Shown here piece after piece: positions 23,764-32,447 of a stretch of 64,000 nucleotides of DNA (its first letter is position 1; each line of letters opens with the position of its first letter). Source of the stretch: Dyella_B acidisoli (GTDB lineage Bacteria; Pseudomonadota; Gammaproteobacteria; Xanthomonadales; Rhodanobacteraceae); assembly GCF_049532895.1 (NCBI RefSeq), contig NZ_CP064031.1, forward strand, positions 3,100,001 to 3,164,000, read 5' to 3'. The notes under the pieces were generated by a model that saw only the letters and a list, made by a program, of their open reading frames with translations, did no database searches and had not been told where the DNA came from. Both the position numbers and the translations under genes were made by a program.

Positions 23764-26718
23764 TCAGAACGAGTACTTCACTGTCACCAACGTCGTCATC
23801 CCCGAATCAACCACATCGGAAAGCGCAAGACTGCTCCTCCCAATGTGCGACCAATACGAGTAATTCTTGGTCAAGTTCGAAATGGACAGATCCACCTGTA
23901 TGCCGTCGTGGAACGCATAACCGGCATGCAGATCGACACGCGTGATCGGTCGCACCCACAAATCGTCCCACGGCGCGCCCTGACCGAGATAATCGTAAGT
24001 GGCGATGTAAGAACCCGCGTAGCGATAGCTCAGGTTCACCGAGAATCCATCCTTTTCGTAGAACAACTCGCCGTTGGCCATCAGATCCGGTGCATTCTGG
24101 ATGCGCTCGTTGTGGAAGCCTGCCATGCCCAAATCCACCGACGTACGCTGACCGGTGACATTAAAGCCCACGCCGAAACCATCGAGCGGTGCGGGCATAT
24201 CCTGGAATTTCTGGCGCACGGCTGCTTCGATGCCATACACCTTGCCGTCACCGCCGTTGGTCGGCTTGATGTACTGGATCGATCCCGCATCAACCGTTGC
24301 AGCGTTGACCGGATTGCTGCCGGCTTCGTAGATGTAGCTGGACAGCTTCTTGTAGAAACCCGCCAACATCGCGTGACCACCGTGCGGGTTGCTCCACTCG
24401 CCGGAAAGATCGATGTTGAGCGACTCGATCGGCTTCAGATTCGGATTGCCTTCGGTAATAGTGGTCAAGCCATCCGCGGAAACACTGACCTGCGAGCCGC
24501 CGCCAAGCTGCACAAACGCCGGACGAGTGTAACTGGTCCAGATCGCGCCGCGATAAACCGCGTTCTCATTGGGACGATAGTTCACGAACACACTCGGCAG
24601 CGGCTCGTTGTAATGCGTATAGTTCTTGGCGAAATAACCGGGAATTTCATTACCCGACGCATCCTTCGGAATCACCCAGAACGTGTTGCGGATATCAGTG
24701 TGCTCAAAGCGCAGGCCCGGAATCACTTCCAAATCGCCCCACTTCAACGTGGCCATGGCATAGGCTGAAGCCACGGCTTCGTTCGCGCGCTGCGTGTTGC
24801 AGTTCCAATTGTTGATGTAGAGATTGCTGCAGGTATCCAGGTCCGCAGGCACCACATTTGCGGCGATCAAGCGCTTCAATGCCGCCTGATCGATGGTTGG
24901 CACGTCATAGCTGTACACGCCCGGAAAAACGGAAGCGTAATAGCCATCGATCAACCCCAGCGAACCGAAGCTGCGGCCATCGGTGAACTTGGACGTAGTC
25001 CAGTCACGATTGGTGAACTCGCGATGGCTGTCGACGTATTTCACGCCCATCTGTATGGACGTAAGCGCGCCATCGTTGAAATCGTAGCGGGCGTCGAACT
25101 TGGCGCCACCCTTCTCCTGGCCGCTGTACGATTCAGTCAATTCACCTGCACGGCGCGCATACAGGGTGGATACGCTGTTGAGCTGCGCCGTCATCGCCGG
25201 CGTCAGCATGGGATACGCAAAGTCATTCGCGCCGTAGCTCATCACCGTGCTGGCGCCATAGGGGAAATTCGCGGAGGAATATTCGTCGTTGCGGGCCGAT
25301 ATTTCCACGTGATCCGGGCGATCGTTGTGGCCCCAGCTGTAGAACAGATTCGGCGAGAAGGTCCAGCCACCCACACTCTTGTCCGCACCAAGCTGGAACG
25401 TGCCAAGATCTGCCTTCTCGGGATTCGTCTCGTACCAGAAACGCGTCGCAATGCGCCCAATCACTGGTTGATAGATGCCGGTGGTGCCGATCTGGCTGTA
25501 GCTTACGTTGGCTGGAATCAACTGCAGATAGGTGGTGTTCTGCGCTGTCTTGGCATACGCATACGTCATACGCGCATACGTGGTGAGCGTATCGTCCACC
25601 TTCCAATCGAACGACACGTTGCCACCATAGCGATGGGTATCACCCGAAGAGGTGCCCAAGTACATGCCCGTGCTTTCCAAATTCCGCTCCGGATCAAAGC
25701 CCGGTGCACTGGCACCCGTGGCCGTGGTGCGCGCAAATCGCCACGCACCGTCGCCCAACGCCGCCGTAGCGCCAGCAGCCTCGCTGTTTACGTAGTTGCG
25801 GCTGTCGTAATACGCGCTGGTGTAGATGCCGAACTGATGCGCCTCACCGAACTTGGTCTGGAACTCGCCGGCCAGTCCACCCCCCAGTCCGTTGTCGCCA
25901 TAATCGCGCGCCCGACTCTCAACACGACCGCTGGCCGTGATGCTGCCGCTGGTCGGTGCGCTGAAATCAAACGCGGTCGGCGTGCGGAAGTCGATGGTGC
26001 CGCCAATCGCGTCGCCGTCCATATCCGCCGTGGAGGTCTTGTTGAGCACGATGGTCTGCAAGCCGGAAGGCGGCAGAAGGCTCAGCTGCACGCCGCGGCT
26101 ATACGCCATGCCCTGAGCCACATTCACGCCATTGATCAGATTGACGTTGTATTCGGCATTCAGGCCGCGCACCGAGGTAAACATACCCTCGCCTCGCGAA
26201 GCGCCGTCGATGCCGCCGAAATAGGATTGTCCGGTGTTGAACACGTTCACGCCGGGCAATAGACCGAGCGCTTCAGCCACGTTGTGCACGGCGGTGTATT
26301 TCAAGTCGTCCGCAGACAGCACGTTGACCGTGTTGGTGGCATCCATCTGGATTTGGCTGGCGTCGTAGCGATTAGCCGCCACGGTGATTTTCGTCAACGA
26401 AGCGACACTGTTGAACTTCGCTTTCACCGTACCCTGCTCCGGTACGTCCACCGTGGCGGAAAACGTATGGGATGCAGCAGCCGTAAGCGTGTAATGGCCT
26501 GCCGTAAGGTTCGTCATTGCAAAATGACCGGAAGCATCCGTGGTCGCCGTCTGTCCGGTAGCCGCAATGGCAACCGTGACCCCGCTCATCGGCTTGCCTG
26601 ATGACGGATCGACGAGTACACCGGTAACGTCACCAGCATGAACCGCTGGTGCAAGAACGAGACTGCTCATCGCAGCCAGAATCGAATAAGCCAACAAACG
26701 TTGCTTCGCCTTGTACAT
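23764..26718 (-). CDS. TonB-dependent receptor with N-terminal carboxypeptidase-regulatory-like domain
   Basis: The 984-residue outer-membrane transporter has a signal peptide (AYSILAAMSSLVLAPAVHAG). A ~75-residue CarboxypepD_reg-like beta domain follows (GVLVDPSSGKPMSGVTVAIAA), then a plug domain with the ESxxRG-like region GMFTSVRGLNAEYNVNLING and a 22-strand barrel ending in aromatic SF. It fits the Xanthomonas/Caulobacter TonB receptor class that imports carbohydrates or other large substrates using TonB energy. Divergent downstream neighbours are a PI-PLC-like protein and a phytase-type phosphatase, so an inositol-phosphate or phosphorylated substrate is a reasonable guess. The start at 26718 begins the signal peptide. 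Confidence 0.93.
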   Translation of the reverse strand: MYKAKQRLLAYSILAAMSSLVLAPAVHAGDVTGVLVDPSSGKPMSGVTVAIAATGQTATTDASGHFAMTNLTAGHYTLTAAASHTFSATVDVPEQGTVKAKFNSVASLTKITVAANRYDASQIQMDATNTVNVLSADDLKYTAVHNVAEALGLLPGVNVFNTGQSYFGGIDGASRGEGMFTSVRGLNAEYNVNLINGVNVAQGMAYSRGVQLSLLPPSGLQTIVLNKTSTADMDGDAIGGTIDFRTPTAFDFSAPTSGSITASGRVESRARDYGDNGLGGGLAGEFQTKFGEAHQFGIYTSAYYDSRNYVNSEAAGATAALGDGAWRFARTTATGASAPGFDPERNLESTGMYLGTSSGDTHRYGGNVSFDWKVDDTLTTYARMTYAYAKTAQNTTYLQLIPANVSYSQIGTTGIYQPVIGRIATRFWYETNPEKADLGTFQLGADKSVGGWTFSPNLFYSWGHNDRPDHVEISARNDEYSSANFPYGASTVMSYGANDFAYPMLTPAMTAQLNSVSTLYARRAGELTESYSGQEKGGAKFDARYDFNDGALTSIQMGVKYVDSHREFTNRDWTTSKFTDGRSFGSLGLIDGYYASVFPGVYSYDVPTIDQAALKRLIAANVVPADLDTCSNLYINNWNCNTQRANEAVASAYAMATLKWGDLEVIPGLRFEHTDIRNTFWVIPKDASGNEIPGYFAKNYTHYNEPLPSVFVNYRPNENAVYRGAIWTSYTRPAFVQLGGGSQVSVSADGLTTITEGNPNLKPIESLNIDLSGEWSNPHGGHAMLAGFYKKLSSYIYEAGSNPVNAATVDAGSIQYIKPTNGGDGKVYGIEAAVRQKFQDMPAPLDGFGVGFNVTGQRTSVDLGMAGFHNERIQNAPDLMANGELFYEKDGFSVNLSYRYAGSYIATYDYLGQGAPWDDLWVRPITRVDLHAGYAFHDGIQVDLSISNLTKNYSYWSHIGRSSLALSDVVDSGMTTLVTVKYSF

Positions 26719-26879
26719 CTCAACACGCTCCAGTAGTGAACTCCGCCACTCATCACTCACAAGAGGACAAGCGAAAGTCGGCGAACCTAGAGCGCGCGCA
26801 TGAAATTTCGATGGCAGTGATGTGAAGCATTGTGCATGAGAGGAACTTCGTCACTCATTTTCGTGCATTCATCACTATC

Positions 26880-26895
26880 ATTTAGACGTCTAAAT
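26880..26895. promoter_or_regulatory. 16-bp perfect palindrome, candidate operator
   Basis: ATTTAGACGTCTAAAT is a perfect palindrome 162 bases upstream of the TonB-receptor start and 303 bases upstream of the divergent PI-PLC-like gene. Its core AGACGTCT is identical to the single MetJ met-box, but only one copy is present and MetJ needs tandem boxes. A LacI- or TetR-type repressor site is an alternative. Confidence 0.45.
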
Positions 26896-27010
26896 TATGA
26901 TTGGTCCGTTTCATCGCTGTGTCATATCGCTGCAAGGGATATACACAGAAAATGCCCTATATAGATCGATTGAATTGAAAATTTCGCGAAGCACATGACC
27001 TCCTCACAAC

Positions 27011-27091
27011 CGTCATTCCCGCGAAAGCGGGAATCCATCGTTGCCTTTTGCATGAGAGCAACATGGATTCCCGCTTTCGCGGGAATGACGG
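27011..27091. repeat. Facing pair of REP-like palindromes (family A)
   Basis: CGTCATTCCCGCGAAAGCGG and the inverse CCGCTTTCGCGGGAATGACG flank a ~25-bp spacer. The pair lies in the 480-base divergent region between the TonB receptor and the PI-PLC-like gene; apart from this and the palindrome at 26880 the region holds no recognised feature. Confidence 0.85.
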
Positions 27092-27198
27092 CCGTGAGGA
27101 AAGAATGAAGAACTTCATATAACCACCTTCCCTACTGAGCGTAGGGAAGAGAGCAAATCACGCGTGCTGAAGCTCAAAACCAACCAGGAAAAACAACG

Positions 27199-28359
27199 AT
27201 GGACAAAAAGAAAAAGTTGCCCCTACGCCAACTTCCGCGCACGAAATGCGCGTCCATCAACACGCGCATTCTCAGCGCAGTGCTTGCTTTAGCATCCACG
27301 CACGCCGCCGCTCAATCAGACTCACTACGCCTAAACCAACTGCAATACATCGGCAGCCACAACAGCTACCACGCAGGACTCGCCCCTAGCGAAGCCACGC
27401 TGTGGAAACGCACTGATCCAGCCACCTTTGCCACGATCGACTACACCCACCCCGCACTAAGCCGCCAACTCGACGACGGCGTACGCCAGGTCGAACTGGA
27501 CATCTTCAGCGATGCCAAAGGCGGCCTCTACGCTCATCCAGCCATCGTCGAGCAAGTGCGCAAGGCTGGATTACCGGCAGATCCACCCTTTGCTGATCCT
27601 GCGGTCATGCAGCGCCCTGGCTTCAAGGTCATGCACATCCAGGATCTGGACCAACGCAGCAATTGCCAGCCCTTTACCGCGTGCCTCGCCGAAATCCGCG
27701 CTTGGTCGAAAGCGCATCCCAAGCACCTGCCGCTATTCATCCTGGTTGAAACCAAGCGTTCCGACGTACAAGCGCCCTTCCCTACCGTGCACGCGGAACC
27801 GTTCGACGGCAAGACATTCGACGCGCTCGATGCGGAAATCCACTCCGTATTCGCACGCAACGAATACATCAGCCCAGACGATGTACGCGGCCGTTTTGCC
27901 ACGCTCAACCAAGCCATTCGCAAACAAGGCTGGCCCACGCTGGAAAGCACGCGCGGCAAAGTGATCTTCCTGCTCGATCAACGCTGGGCGGGGCCGATCT
28001 ATCTGCAGGGTCATCCGTCACTGCGCGGCCGCGTGCTATTCACCAATGCGGCGCCGAGCACTGATGATGCAGCGTTTACCGAACTCAACGATGGCGACGC
28101 TGCCAGCATCACCAAGCTGGTCAAGCAAGGTTATCTGGTGCGCACCCGCACCGATGCCGACCTCAAAGAGCCAGCTCATAACGACACCACACGCCGTGAC
28201 GCCATGCTGGCCAGCGACGCGCAGATACTCAGCACCGACTATCCAGATGGCGAGCCCGCCGCTTCGGGCTATGTGGTGAGTTTCCCCGGCCATTTACGTG
28301 CGCGCTGCAATCCGCTGTTTGCGCGAACGCATTGCACCGATGCTGACCTTTCACCCTGA
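27199..28359 (+). CDS. Exported phosphatidylinositol-specific phospholipase C-like protein
   Basis: The 386-residue protein has a basic N terminus and a hydrophobic segment (ILSAVLALASTHAAAQ), consistent with export. The mature domain is a PLC-like TIM barrel of the bacterial Ca2+-dependent PI-PLC-C1 type: LQYIGSHNSYH (His54 is the first catalytic His), QLDDGVRQVELDIF (metal-binding Glu/Asp) and LYAHPAI (His113, second catalytic His). It should cleave a phosphodiester of a phosphoinositide-like lipid or glycerophosphodiester. The following phytase-type gene begins only six bases after its stop, so the two form an operon that would release inositol phosphates and then phosphate. Confidence 0.87.
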   Translation: MDKKKKLPLRQLPRTKCASINTRILSAVLALASTHAAAQSDSLRLNQLQYIGSHNSYHAGLAPSEATLWKRTDPATFATIDYTHPALSRQLDDGVRQVELDIFSDAKGGLYAHPAIVEQVRKAGLPADPPFADPAVMQRPGFKVMHIQDLDQRSNCQPFTACLAEIRAWSKAHPKHLPLFILVETKRSDVQAPFPTVHAEPFDGKTFDALDAEIHSVFARNEYISPDDVRGRFATLNQAIRKQGWPTLESTRGKVIFLLDQRWAGPIYLQGHPSLRGRVLFTNAAPSTDDAAFTELNDGDAASITKLVKQGYLVRTRTDADLKEPAHNDTTRRDAMLASDAQILSTDYPDGEPAASGYVVSFPGHLRARCNPLFARTHCTDADLSP

Positions 28360-28365
28360 GCTTGC

Positions 28366-29116
28366 ATGGTGATTCAATTCAAAACGTTTAGCCGGCTTCT
28401 GTTCGCAGCGCTTGCTGTATCCATTGCCGCAGCGGACGCTCACGCCGCGGACAGCTTGCAATTGGAGCGTGTCGTACTGCTCTACCGGCACGGCGTGCGC
28501 ACACCTCTGCCCGGCGAAATCCAACTGAACGAAGTCGCCGGCAAGCCATGGCCGACATGGGCGCAACCGCCCAGCGAACTGACGCCACACGGTGCAGCCG
28601 GCGCCCGCCTGATGGGTCGCTACGACCGACAGCGCCTTGCAACAGCGGGCTTACTCTCCGCAAGCGGCTGTCCCGATCCCTCACAACTATGGTTCTGGGC
28701 CAATACCGATCAACGTACCATCGCCAGCGCCCAAGCCTTGGTCGAAGGATTTGCACCCGGTTGCCACATCGATATCGGGCACCTGCCGCAAGGCCGCAAA
28801 GACCCGCTCTTTCATCCTATCGAAGCCGGTGCGACCGCCTGGAATGCACAGGACTCGGTGGCCTCGATAGCCCGCGGCACTGGCGGTCCGGATGCACTGA
28901 TCCGTCCACATACCGACGCCATCGCAACGTTTTCCAAAATCATGGGCTGCGGCTCGCATCAAGACCCTGATTGGTGTAACCCAACCCATTGGCACGGCAG
29001 CCTCACCGTCTCGCCCGATGCACAACACATGGTGCTGACCGGCCCCATCGCCACCACCTCCGGCACCGCCGAAGCCATCCTCATGGCTTACGCCGAAGGC
29101 CGCCCCATGCGCGACG
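28366..29116 (+). pseudogene. Histidine-type acid phosphatase (phytase-like), 5' part, split by IS
   Basis: This is the N-terminal 250 codons of a histidine acid phosphatase. A signal peptide (FAALAVSIAAADAHA) precedes the catalytic motif RHGVRTP (residues 41-47), in which His42 would be phosphorylated, and WFWANTDQRTIASAQA is also typical of the family. AppA-like enzymes hydrolyse phytate or glucose-1-phosphate in the periplasm. The frame is broken after GAC at 29113-29115, where the IS1111-group element begins. The interrupted frame runs on for eleven codons inside the IS (to 29148) before stopping. The part encoded here lacks the C-terminal proton-donor motif, so the truncated product should be inactive. 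Confidence 0.9.
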
Positions 29117-29123
29117 TAATTAC

Positions 29124-29137
29124 ATGGACTCGCCCCC
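29124..29137 (+). repeat. Left subterminal inverted repeat of the IS
   Basis: ATGGACTCGCCCCC is the exact reverse complement of 30489-30502. It is preceded by the seven-base left extension TAATTAC. Confidence 0.92.
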
Positions 29138-29213
29138 GCGCTAAATAAGGCCTCATGGGCCAGCGGTGGAGAGTAAAACTATCCACCGTTCTGTAACGAG
29201 CGAGGGCGAGTCC

Positions 29214-30266
29214 ATGAAACAGCGTACTCCCAATGAAGCGGCTGAGTTGGCCATCGATCTGGCCAAGCATGTGTTCGAAGTTGTGGCGGCCGATCGGTTC
29301 GGACAAGAGTGCTGGCACCGGCGCATTGGTTCGCGCAAAGCCTTTGAAAGCTTCCTTGATCGACTGAATGCGCCGATGTGCGTGGGCATGGAAACCGGCC
29401 CAGGTGCCCAAGCGTGGGCCCGTCGTTTGCTGGCGCGTGGCATCCGCGTGAAGGTTCTGCCGGCCAACAGCGTGAAGGCACACGGCCATCGCATGAAGAA
29501 CGACCTCAATGATGCGCGCGCCATCTTGCGTGCTATGCACGATGGCGACATTCACGCGGTGCCGGTCAAGACGGTGGAGCAGTTGGCCCTGCAAGCGCAG
29601 CACCGGGCACGTGCAGGCTGGGTGAGCCGACGCACGCGGGTGTGCAACCAGTTGCGCAGCGTGCTACTGGAGCAAGGTTGGGCGGCCGGACGCGGAGCCA
29701 CCGCACTGAACGCGCTGGCCGATCAGGTCTTGCGTGGAGCGTGCCCCGTACCGGATGCCGTGAGAGGGCTGGTCGAGGAGTGGGTGAGCGAATGGCACAG
29801 CCTGAGCGCACGTATCGACAAGGTCGCCGAATGCCTGAAGGCACGGGTTCGCAGTGATGCAACGGCTCGGCGTTTGTGCACGATTCCGGGTATCGGCCCG
29901 ATCACCGCCACCGCGATCGTTGGCAAAGGGCTCGATCCGGCCCGCTTCAAGAACAGTCGCTACTGCGCTGCCTATTTGGGTGTGGTGCCCGAGCAGCACA
30001 GCACCGGTGGACGCACCCACCTGGGCAAGATGAGTCGACGTGGTGATGCGTATTTACGTAGCTTGTTCATGGAAGGGGCTCATTCGTTGGTGCAACACCT
30101 GCGTAAGGACGCCACCGATGCCCTCTCATGCCGCATCCGACACTGGCAAGAACGCCATGGTGCAAAAGGCGCGGCGGTGCGCGTGGCCAACCACAACGTG
30201 CGCGTGGTGTGGGCCATGCTGACCCAAGAGGGTGACTATCACACGGAGGCGGCTATGTCGTGTTGA
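29214..30266 (+). CDS. IS110-family (IS1111 group) transposase/recombinase
   Basis: The 350-residue DEDD recombinase has an N-terminal RuvC-like domain: AIDLAKHVFEVVAAD (first Asp), CVGMETGPGAQAW (Glu) and KNDLNDARAI (the last two Asp). The C-terminal Transposase_20 domain has LCTIPGIGPITATAIVG and YLGVVPEQHSTGGRTHLGKMSRRGD, including the conserved serine region. It catalyses excision of the element as a circle and RNA-guided insertion. The ATG at 29214 is preferred. A GTG at 29166 would extend the protein through a hairpin and a third copy of the terminal repeat. No frameshift is seen, so the gene looks intact. Confidence 0.93.
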   Translation: MKQRTPNEAAELAIDLAKHVFEVVAADRFGQECWHRRIGSRKAFESFLDRLNAPMCVGMETGPGAQAWARRLLARGIRVKVLPANSVKAHGHRMKNDLNDARAILRAMHDGDIHAVPVKTVEQLALQAQHRARAGWVSRRTRVCNQLRSVLLEQGWAAGRGATALNALADQVLRGACPVPDAVRGLVEEWVSEWHSLSARIDKVAECLKARVRSDATARRLCTIPGIGPITATAIVGKGLDPARFKNSRYCAAYLGVVPEQHSTGGRTHLGKMSRRGDAYLRSLFMEGAHSLVQHLRKDATDALSCRIRHWQERHGAKGAAVRVANHNVRVVWAMLTQEGDYHTEAAMSC

Positions 30267-30488
30267 CGCTTTTCCCCGAGCGAATCGCTCAACCGCTGCT
30301 GGATATCTTCGAACCCAGGTCAGACCGTCGCGCAGACAAGCCTACCAGCCTACCGGCCCTTGAGGTCTTCACGTAATCGGCCTAGCGCGAGCTCACACGA
30401 TGATGGCCCGTGGCACACCTTGCCACCTTGGTGAGGCCTCATACATAGATGCAGCCGGCATTCGGGGATGAAAAAAGCGGTTGACGAA
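30267..30488 (+). ncRNA. Candidate bridge RNA region of the IS element
   Basis: The IS leaves about 220 bases between the transposase stop and the right inverted repeat, the position where IS1111-group elements encode their guide (bridge) RNA. Within it, CCAGCCTAC (30345-30353) is complementary to GTAGGCTGG at the right side of the empty target. CGTCGCGC (30326-30333) is complementary to GCGCGACG at the left side (29109-29116). CATACATA (30440-30447) equals the circle junction read across the right end into the left end. These are possible target and donor guides. Structure and expression are not demonstrated. Confidence 0.45.
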
Positions 30489-30502
30489 GGGGGCGAGTCC
30501 AT
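30489..30502 (+). repeat. Right subterminal inverted repeat of the IS
   Basis: GGGGGCGAGTCCAT pairs perfectly with 29124-29137 and is followed by the three-base right extension ACA. A 13-of-14 match to this repeat occurs at 29202-29215, overlapping the transposase ATG. Confidence 0.92.
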
Positions 30503-30505
30503 ACA

Positions 30506-31005
30506 TAGGCTGGGGACGCGTCACGCCTGCACAACTGGAACAACTTTCGCAGCTGCATGCATTACTGTTCGACATCTATGCGCGACCCCACTACATGGCG
30601 CAACGTGTCGCTTCAGTCATGAGCCAACGCATCATCCACCTTCTGCAGGACGACCATGCACCGAAACTGAGCGTACTCGTAGGCAGCGACAACAACATCA
30701 TCGCGCTCGCCTCCGTGCTTGGCCTGCATTTCAAAATGCCAGGCTATGCCAATGATGATCCGCCGATAGGCGGAGCACTTGGCATTGAGCTGTGGCGTGA
30801 TCACGCCGATGGTAAACAGTACGTGCGGGTGTTTTATCAGGCGCAAAGTTTGGTGCAATTGCGAGTATTACAGCCGAGCGGACAGCAATCACTTCCCGCG
30901 GCCATTACCCTGCACCTAACTGATTGCTCAGATGACCACAAAGGGCTTTGCCCTCTTGAAACAATAATTTCTCCGCTGCGCAAGATAGCTGCGCTTGCTC
31001 GATGA
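30506..31005 (+). pseudogene. Histidine-type acid phosphatase (phytase-like), 3' part
   Basis: This is the C-terminal part of the phosphatase split by the IS. It begins at GWGRVTPAQLEQL, which aligns with PGWGRIT of AppA, and contains LVGSDNNIIALASVLGL at the position of the family's GHDTNxA proton-donor motif, followed by PIGGALGIELW. The reconstructed full protein is 416 residues, a normal size. In this copy the His of the HD pair is Ser while the Asp is kept, so either this subfamily differs or the enzyme was already altered. No start codon with a good ribosome-binding site was seen at the new 5' edge, so it is probably not translated. Confidence 0.85.
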
Positions 31006-31217
31006 ATGCTGAGATATTCCTCAACAGTCTGCTAATAATTCAGCACAAAGCGCGCGCAACAAAGCCGACCTCAATGCAACAACGAACCGAATAACGGTTC
31101 GCCGCATCTATCTACCGGTTCGGCGCATGCCACTGTAATACGCCCTGAAACCTTACCTATAGTCGTGAGCAACGCCGTTCGAGGCGTGGCAATAACACTC
31201 AGGGGCATTAAAACTGT

Positions 31218-32273
31218 ATGGAGCACCGTCAAACGAAGGGGCGTCGCGCGCCGCGCATCGTTCGGCTGATGAGTATGGGATTGACCGTTATGCTGGTGGT
31301 GCTAGCCGCCTCGGGCGCCACATGGAACTTTCTGGCCGTCCGCCACGACCGCACGGCCAACCCGCCACCCGGCCACATCTATGACGCAAACGGCTATGCC
31401 ATGCATTTATATTGCACAGGCACCGGTTCACCAACGCTGGTGCTTGAATCTGGGCACGGCGAGGACTTCACCGTTTGGGGCAAGGTACAGCCTGCCCTAT
31501 CCCGTATTACACGCACGTGCTCCTATGACCGCGCCGGCTTTGGCTGGAGCGTCGCGCAGCCAGGCGAACGCGATGCAGTGCATATCGCCGATCAGCTGCA
31601 CGCGTTGCTGATGAAGGCCAACATCGCCACGCCAATCGTGCTGATAGGCCATTCCGGCGGCGGGCTCTACGCACGCGTATATGCGTCGAAATTTCCCCAG
31701 GACGTCGCTGGTCTGGTGCTCGTCGATGCCTACACGCCGACGCCGTTGCCGGAACCTCCATTCGCCGTAGCACTGGATCACCACAGCAGCGCGGAATTCG
31801 CATTCGTCAAAACTACTGTGGCGCTAGGTATTGCGCGGTTGATGGGCGAATGCGACTCCATACCCGATGGGTTGGAAGCGTATGCAGGATGGATCAAAGC
31901 CAACGAGTGCTATTACCCTCAATTGGACGCATACGTGCGCGAGGATCGTGCCTTAGGTGATTCCCGCAAGGAGGGGGCTTATACCGGACCTTTCGGAAAT
32001 CTGCCCATCTTGATCCTCTCGCAGGATACGAAGCGACCGATACCAGCCTTTCTTTCAAAGCGCGTCACACCGAAAGACTGGTTGTGGCAGGCCGATGCTC
32101 ACGATAGGGAACAAGCAGCGTACCTTCAGCTTTCCACGCGGAGTCGCCGAGTCATTGCAGCGGGGAGCGGACACTACATCCACTACGACCGACCGGATGT
32201 GGTGATTGACGAAACGACCGCACTCATTCAGCAGGTCAGAAGCGACGATAGCTCCGTCGGGACTACGAAGTGA
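31218..32273 (+). CDS. Alpha/beta-fold hydrolase, membrane-anchored or exported
   Basis: The 351-residue protein has an N-terminal hydrophobic segment (GLTVMLVVLAASGATWNFLA), probably a signal anchor. The hydrolase fold includes the oxyanion strand LVLESGHGED, the nucleophile elbow IGHSGGGLYAR with Ser146, and the C-terminal catalytic His in AAGSGHYIHYDRPD. It is an esterase or lipase-like enzyme of the proline-iminopeptidase/haloalkane superfamily; the substrate cannot be read from sequence. The 212 bases upstream separate it from the broken phytase gene and hold no recognised feature. Confidence 0.87.
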   Translation: MEHRQTKGRRAPRIVRLMSMGLTVMLVVLAASGATWNFLAVRHDRTANPPPGHIYDANGYAMHLYCTGTGSPTLVLESGHGEDFTVWGKVQPALSRITRTCSYDRAGFGWSVAQPGERDAVHIADQLHALLMKANIATPIVLIGHSGGGLYARVYASKFPQDVAGLVLVDAYTPTPLPEPPFAVALDHHSSAEFAFVKTTVALGIARLMGECDSIPDGLEAYAGWIKANECYYPQLDAYVREDRALGDSRKEGAYTGPFGNLPILILSQDTKRPIPAFLSKRVTPKDWLWQADAHDREQAAYLQLSTRSRRVIAAGSGHYIHYDRPDVVIDETTALIQQVRSDDSSVGTTK

Positions 32274-32447
32274 GTCCTTTCCGGAAAGTAAAGAACCAGC
32301 CACTCCGCAATATCTGATTCGAACGCGAATATGCTCGCACCGTGTAAAAGTGAAGACCTACATCTCCACATAGACTTGAACGATATTTACCTTGTTCTAC
32401 ATGTAGTCGCGAGGCGTGACTCTGCGGCGTCGCTGCGTTTTTTTGCT

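Larger units (their letters stand above)
29117..30505 (+). mobile_element. IS110-family insertion sequence, IS1111 group (1389 bp)
   Basis: The ends are defined by excision: joining 29116 to 30506 restores GAC-GTA-GGC-TGG (D-V-G-W) in the phytase frame with no gained or lost base. Subterminal inverted repeats of 14 bp lie seven bases inside the left end (29124-29137) and three bases inside the right end (30489-30502), an asymmetric layout that, as far as I recall, is typical of the IS1111 group. Both junctions carry TA (29117-29118 and 30506-30507), consistent with a shared two-base core and no longer target duplication. The element holds one transposase gene and about 220 bases of noncoding right-end sequence. 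Confidence 0.92.

Noticed and set aside
26917..26938. Possible Pho box upstream of the PI-PLC-like gene
   Set aside because: GTGTCAT-ATCG-CTGCAAG has only one good heptamer; the match is too weak to call.
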